A stretch of 11,777 nt of DNA from assembly GCA_005888955.1 (NCBI GenBank), contig VBCS01000110.1, positions 1 to 11,777 of the forward strand. Direction: 5' to 3'. Source of the stretch: Betaproteobacteria bacterium. GTDB taxonomy: Bacteria; Pseudomonadota; Gammaproteobacteria; Burkholderiales; Casimicrobiaceae. Shown in pieces: positions 9,660 to 11,777 of the stretch (position 1 is its first letter; each line of letters starts with the position of its first letter). The translations under genes and the position numbers were made by a program. The notes below the pieces were generated by a model. The model searched no databases, was not told the DNA's origin, and was given only the letters and a program-made list of their open reading frames with translations.

Positions 9660-9689
9660 CGGACAAAAGTAGGGGTTCACTTTTGTCCG
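9660..9689. repeat. Perfect 11-bp inverted repeat just after ftsA
   Basis: CGGACAAAAGT (9660-9670) and ACTTTTGTCCG (9679-9689) enclose an 8-base loop AGGGGTTC. The hairpin begins two bases after the ftsA stop codon. On the minus strand no T-run follows, so it is not a standard terminator. It may be part of the same mobile repeat as the neighbouring 57-base units, or an mRNA-stabilising stem (inference). Confidence 0.7.
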
Positions 9690-9691
9690 CC

Positions 9692-10924
9692 TCAAAAATT
9701 CGCCTTGAACCATTGCTTCATCCGTTCCGCCATGTTGGTCAACCCGACGGCCTGGGCGCGCGCGATCTCCGCCCGCAGGAATTGCTCGCGACCGTCGAGC
9801 AACAATCCCACGGCGGTCGCGTACCGCGGGCTGCGTACGACGTCGGCGAGCCCGCCGACGTACGCCGGCACGCCGATGCGCACCGGAAGATGGAAGACTT
9901 CCTCGCCGAGCTCGATCATGCCGGCAAGCAACGCCGAGCCTCCGGAGAGCACGATGCCCGACGAAAGCAGTTCCTCGAAGCCGCTGCGCCGCAGCTCCGC
10001 CTGCGCGAGCGTGTAGAGCTCCTCGATCCGCGGCTCGATCACTTCGGCGAGCATTTGCCGCGAAAGCTTTCGCGGACCGCGCTCGCCAACGCCGGGGACT
10101 TCGATGATGTCGTTCGGATCGGCGAGCTGCCGCAGCGCGCAGCCGTGGCGCAGCTTCAGCTCCTCGGCCTCCTTGGTCGGCGTGCGCAGCGTCATTGCGA
10201 TATCGTTGGTGACCTGATCGCCGGCGATCGGGATCACCGCGGTGTGCCGGATCGCTCCGCCGGTGAACACCGCGAGATCGGTCGTGCCGCCGCCGACGTC
10301 CATCAGGCACACGCCCAGCTCCTTCTCGTCGTCGTTCAGGACCGCCAGCGCCGAGGCGAGCGGCTGCAGCATCACGTCCCGGACCTCGAGCCCGCATCGG
10401 CGTACGCATTTGGTGATGTTCTCGACCGCGGAGACTGCGCCGGTGACGATATGAACCTTCACCTCCAGCCGCACGCCGCTCATGCCCAGCGGCTCGCGCA
10501 CGTCCTCCTGGCCGTCGATGATGAATTCCTGCGGCAGGATGTGCAGGATCTCCTGATCATTGGGGATCGCGATCGCCTTGGCGGTCTCGACGACGCGATC
10601 GATGTCCGCCTGCGTCACCTCCTTCTCCTTGATCGCGACCATGCCGCTGGAGTTGAGGCTGCGGATGTGACCTCCGCCGATGGCCGTGTACACCTCGGTG
10701 ATCGCGCAATCCGCCATCAGCTCAGCCTCCTCGAGGACGCGCTGGATCGACGCCATCGTCGCTTCGATGTTGACCACGACGCCTTTCTTGAGCCCGCGCG
10801 ACGGCTGCGCGCCCAGGCCGATGATGTTGAGCCGCTTTTCGGGCGTCACTTCGGCGACGATGGCGACGATTTTCGACGTGCCGATGTCGAGGCCGACGAT
10901 CAGGTTCTTGTTGTCCTTCACCAT
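9692..10924 (-). CDS. ftsA: Cell division protein FtsA
   Basis: A 410-residue actin-like ATPase that tethers the FtsZ ring to the inner membrane and recruits later division proteins. Phosphate-1 loop GLDIGTSK is at residues 11-18, phosphate-2 loop MDVGGGTTD at 208-216, and the adenosine motif LSGGSALLAG near 340. The inserted 1C domain follows the first lobe (around 85-165). The protein ends with an intact amphipathic membrane-targeting helix, NMAERMKQWFKANF. The ATG at 10924-10922 is 11 bases after the ftsQ stop, with AGGA upstream, consistent with an ftsQAZ operon. No lesion is seen here, in contrast to its two neighbours. Confidence 0.97.
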   Translation of the reverse strand: MVKDNKNLIVGLDIGTSKIVAIVAEVTPEKRLNIIGLGAQPSRGLKKGVVVNIEATMASIQRVLEEAELMADCAITEVYTAIGGGHIRSLNSSGMVAIKEKEVTQADIDRVVETAKAIAIPNDQEILHILPQEFIIDGQEDVREPLGMSGVRLEVKVHIVTGAVSAVENITKCVRRCGLEVRDVMLQPLASALAVLNDDEKELGVCLMDVGGGTTDLAVFTGGAIRHTAVIPIAGDQVTNDIAMTLRTPTKEAEELKLRHGCALRQLADPNDIIEVPGVGERGPRKLSRQMLAEVIEPRIEELYTLAQAELRRSGFEELLSSGIVLSGGSALLAGMIELGEEVFHLPVRIGVPAYVGGLADVVRSPRYATAVGLLLDGREQFLRAEIARAQAVGLTNMAERMKQWFKANF

Positions 10925-10935
10925 GTGCTTGATTC

Positions 10936-11631
10936 CTACCCCGCTTTGCGCGGCGACCTTTCGGTGAACCCCGGAACGCGCACTGCAAAACCGTTGCGAT
11001 AGCGCAGGTCGACGTAGTCGACGCGCGTGCCGCCGTGGTTGAGCGCGCCGACCGTGCGCGCGTGATAGTGGACGAAGCGCGACAGCCGGTCGCCCGGCGC
11101 GCTGCGTCCGAGCTCGATCGCGAGCGCAGCGCCGCCCGTCGTTCGCAACTGCCAGCTACCGCGAGGCGACAGCCGCAGCTCGGCAATCGCAAGCGAGCGC
11201 GGCTCGAGGGCGACACCGAATTCGCGGTAACGCTGGGCAATCTCCGCCGAGCTGCCGTCGGGACCGACGAACTGCGGCAGCTCGCCGTCGAAGTTGGCGC
11301 TGAACACCTCGCCCTACTCCGCAATCGTGACTTCAAGCCGGTCGGGCCATTGCCGGCGCAGCGCGACGCTCTTGATCCAGGGCACACGCTGCAGCGACGC
11401 GCGCGCTTCGACGAGGCTCAAGGTGAAGAATGTCCCATTGAGCTCCTCGCGGATCACCGTCTCGAGGTGGGCGCGACTCGCCCGCGCGAGGTTGCCGTCG
11501 ACAACGACGCGGTGAAGCGCGAATGCGCTTTGATGCACGGTCCACGCGATCGCGCCCCAGGCGAGCATCGCCGCCGCCATAAGCGCGAACAACAGCGCGG
11601 CCACGTTGAGCTGCCGCGGGCTATCCCACAT
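10936..11631 (-). pseudogene. ftsQ: Cell division protein FtsQ, interrupted by an in-frame TAG with missing codons
   Basis: FtsQ is a bitopic inner-membrane protein linking early and late divisome parts (FtsB/FtsL). The 5' part (11631-11314, 105 residues) has a short cytoplasmic tail, a transmembrane helix at about 9-30, and a POTRA domain (FALHRVVVDGNL to WPDRLEVTIAE). It stops at TAG 11316-11314. The same frame continues directly with GEVFSANFDGELPQFVGPDG and the beta domain up to YVDLRYRNGFAVRV, ending at 10936. Compared with E. coli FtsQ, about 16 residues at the POTRA-beta junction (the VPIARWND segment) are missing exactly at the stop. The ATG overlaps the end of ddl by 11 bases. A GTG at 11307-11305 could allow restart, but the product would lack its membrane anchor. 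TAG is also the genuine stop of secA and ddl, so codon reassignment is unlikely. Confidence 0.85.
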
Positions 11632-11777
11632 GTGCGCCTCGCAGGATCTCGACGCAAAGCTCGGGAAAGGGAATGCCGACTTCCTTCGCCGCCATAGGCA
11701 CCAGGCTGTGGCCGGTCATGCCCGGCGAAGTGTTCACTTCGAGGAACGACCAGGCACCATCGTTCTTGAGGATCAAG
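11621..11777 (-). CDS. ddl: D-alanine--D-alanine ligase, C-terminal end only
   Basis: The last 51 residues of an ATP-grasp ligase that makes D-Ala-D-Ala for peptidoglycan precursors. The segment FLEVNTSPGMTGHSLVPMA contains the Glu and Asn that bind magnesium and the conserved NTxPGMTxHSLxPMAA block. It is followed by AKEVGIPFPELCVEIL, the usual final helix. The gene continues beyond the right edge. Its TAG at 11623-11621 lies within the start of ftsQ (11-base overlap), as in typical dcw clusters, so translation of the two is probably coupled. Confidence 0.95.
   Translation of the reverse strand, partial: LILKNDGAWSFLEVNTSPGMTGHSLVPMAAKEVGIPFPELCVEILRGAHVG

Noticed and set aside
9528..10409. 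A 293-codon minus-strand frame overlapping ftsA and the repeat region
   Set aside because: Most of it is the wrong frame of ftsA. Its end only translates the 57-base repeats, which explains the repeated SPSIF/SPSIC peptides.
11314..11316. TAG read as an amino acid in ftsQ (stop-codon reassignment or readthrough)
   Set aside because: TAG ends secA, ddl and ftsQ itself at the expected positions, and residues are missing around the internal TAG, so recoding does not explain the site.

Overview
The window reads as ordinary core chromosome of a GC-rich betaproteobacterium. The gene order (ddl, ftsQ, ftsA, ftsZ, lpxC, a small membrane protein, dciA/DUF721, an M23 peptidase, secA, argJ, a DUF815-type ATPase and a Nudix/ThiE-like fusion) is, from memory of the group, the typical betaproteobacterial layout around the end of the division and cell wall (dcw) cluster. 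The protein sequences agree with this: the SecA N-terminus and SEC-C tail, the FtsZ and FtsA C-terminal peptides, and ArgJ are all of the usual proteobacterial kind. Everything is on the minus strand except dciA. No tRNA, rRNA, CRISPR array, phage gene or transposase was seen.

Layout in the direction of transcription (right to left). Positions 11777-8276 hold the 3' end of ddl, then ftsQ, ftsA and ftsZ: the last step of D-Ala-D-Ala supply followed by the divisome. Positions 8269-7066 hold lpxC, the committed step of lipid A synthesis, and a 60-residue membrane protein. dciA (6640-7116, plus strand) is convergent with the small membrane protein and divergent from the M23 peptidase (6602-5676). 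A hairpin terminator follows the peptidase. secA (5590-2852) is next. After a 210-base gap, argJ, the ATPase and the Nudix gene overlap end to end (2641-1) and look translationally coupled.

No new system is evident. The unusual points are two lesions in essential division genes and some intergenic repeat structure. ftsZ carries one surplus base near 8539, so its conserved C-terminal peptide lies in another frame. ftsQ has an in-frame TAG at 11316-11314, exactly where about 16 codons conserved in other FtsQ proteins are missing. Either these are assembly errors, or the genome is decaying or unusual. The ftsA-ftsZ gap holds a 57-base tandem duplication of a palindromic unit plus a separate perfect 11-bp inverted repeat. 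The secA-argJ gap is bounded by a perfect 10-bp inverted repeat, as a small non-autonomous element would be.
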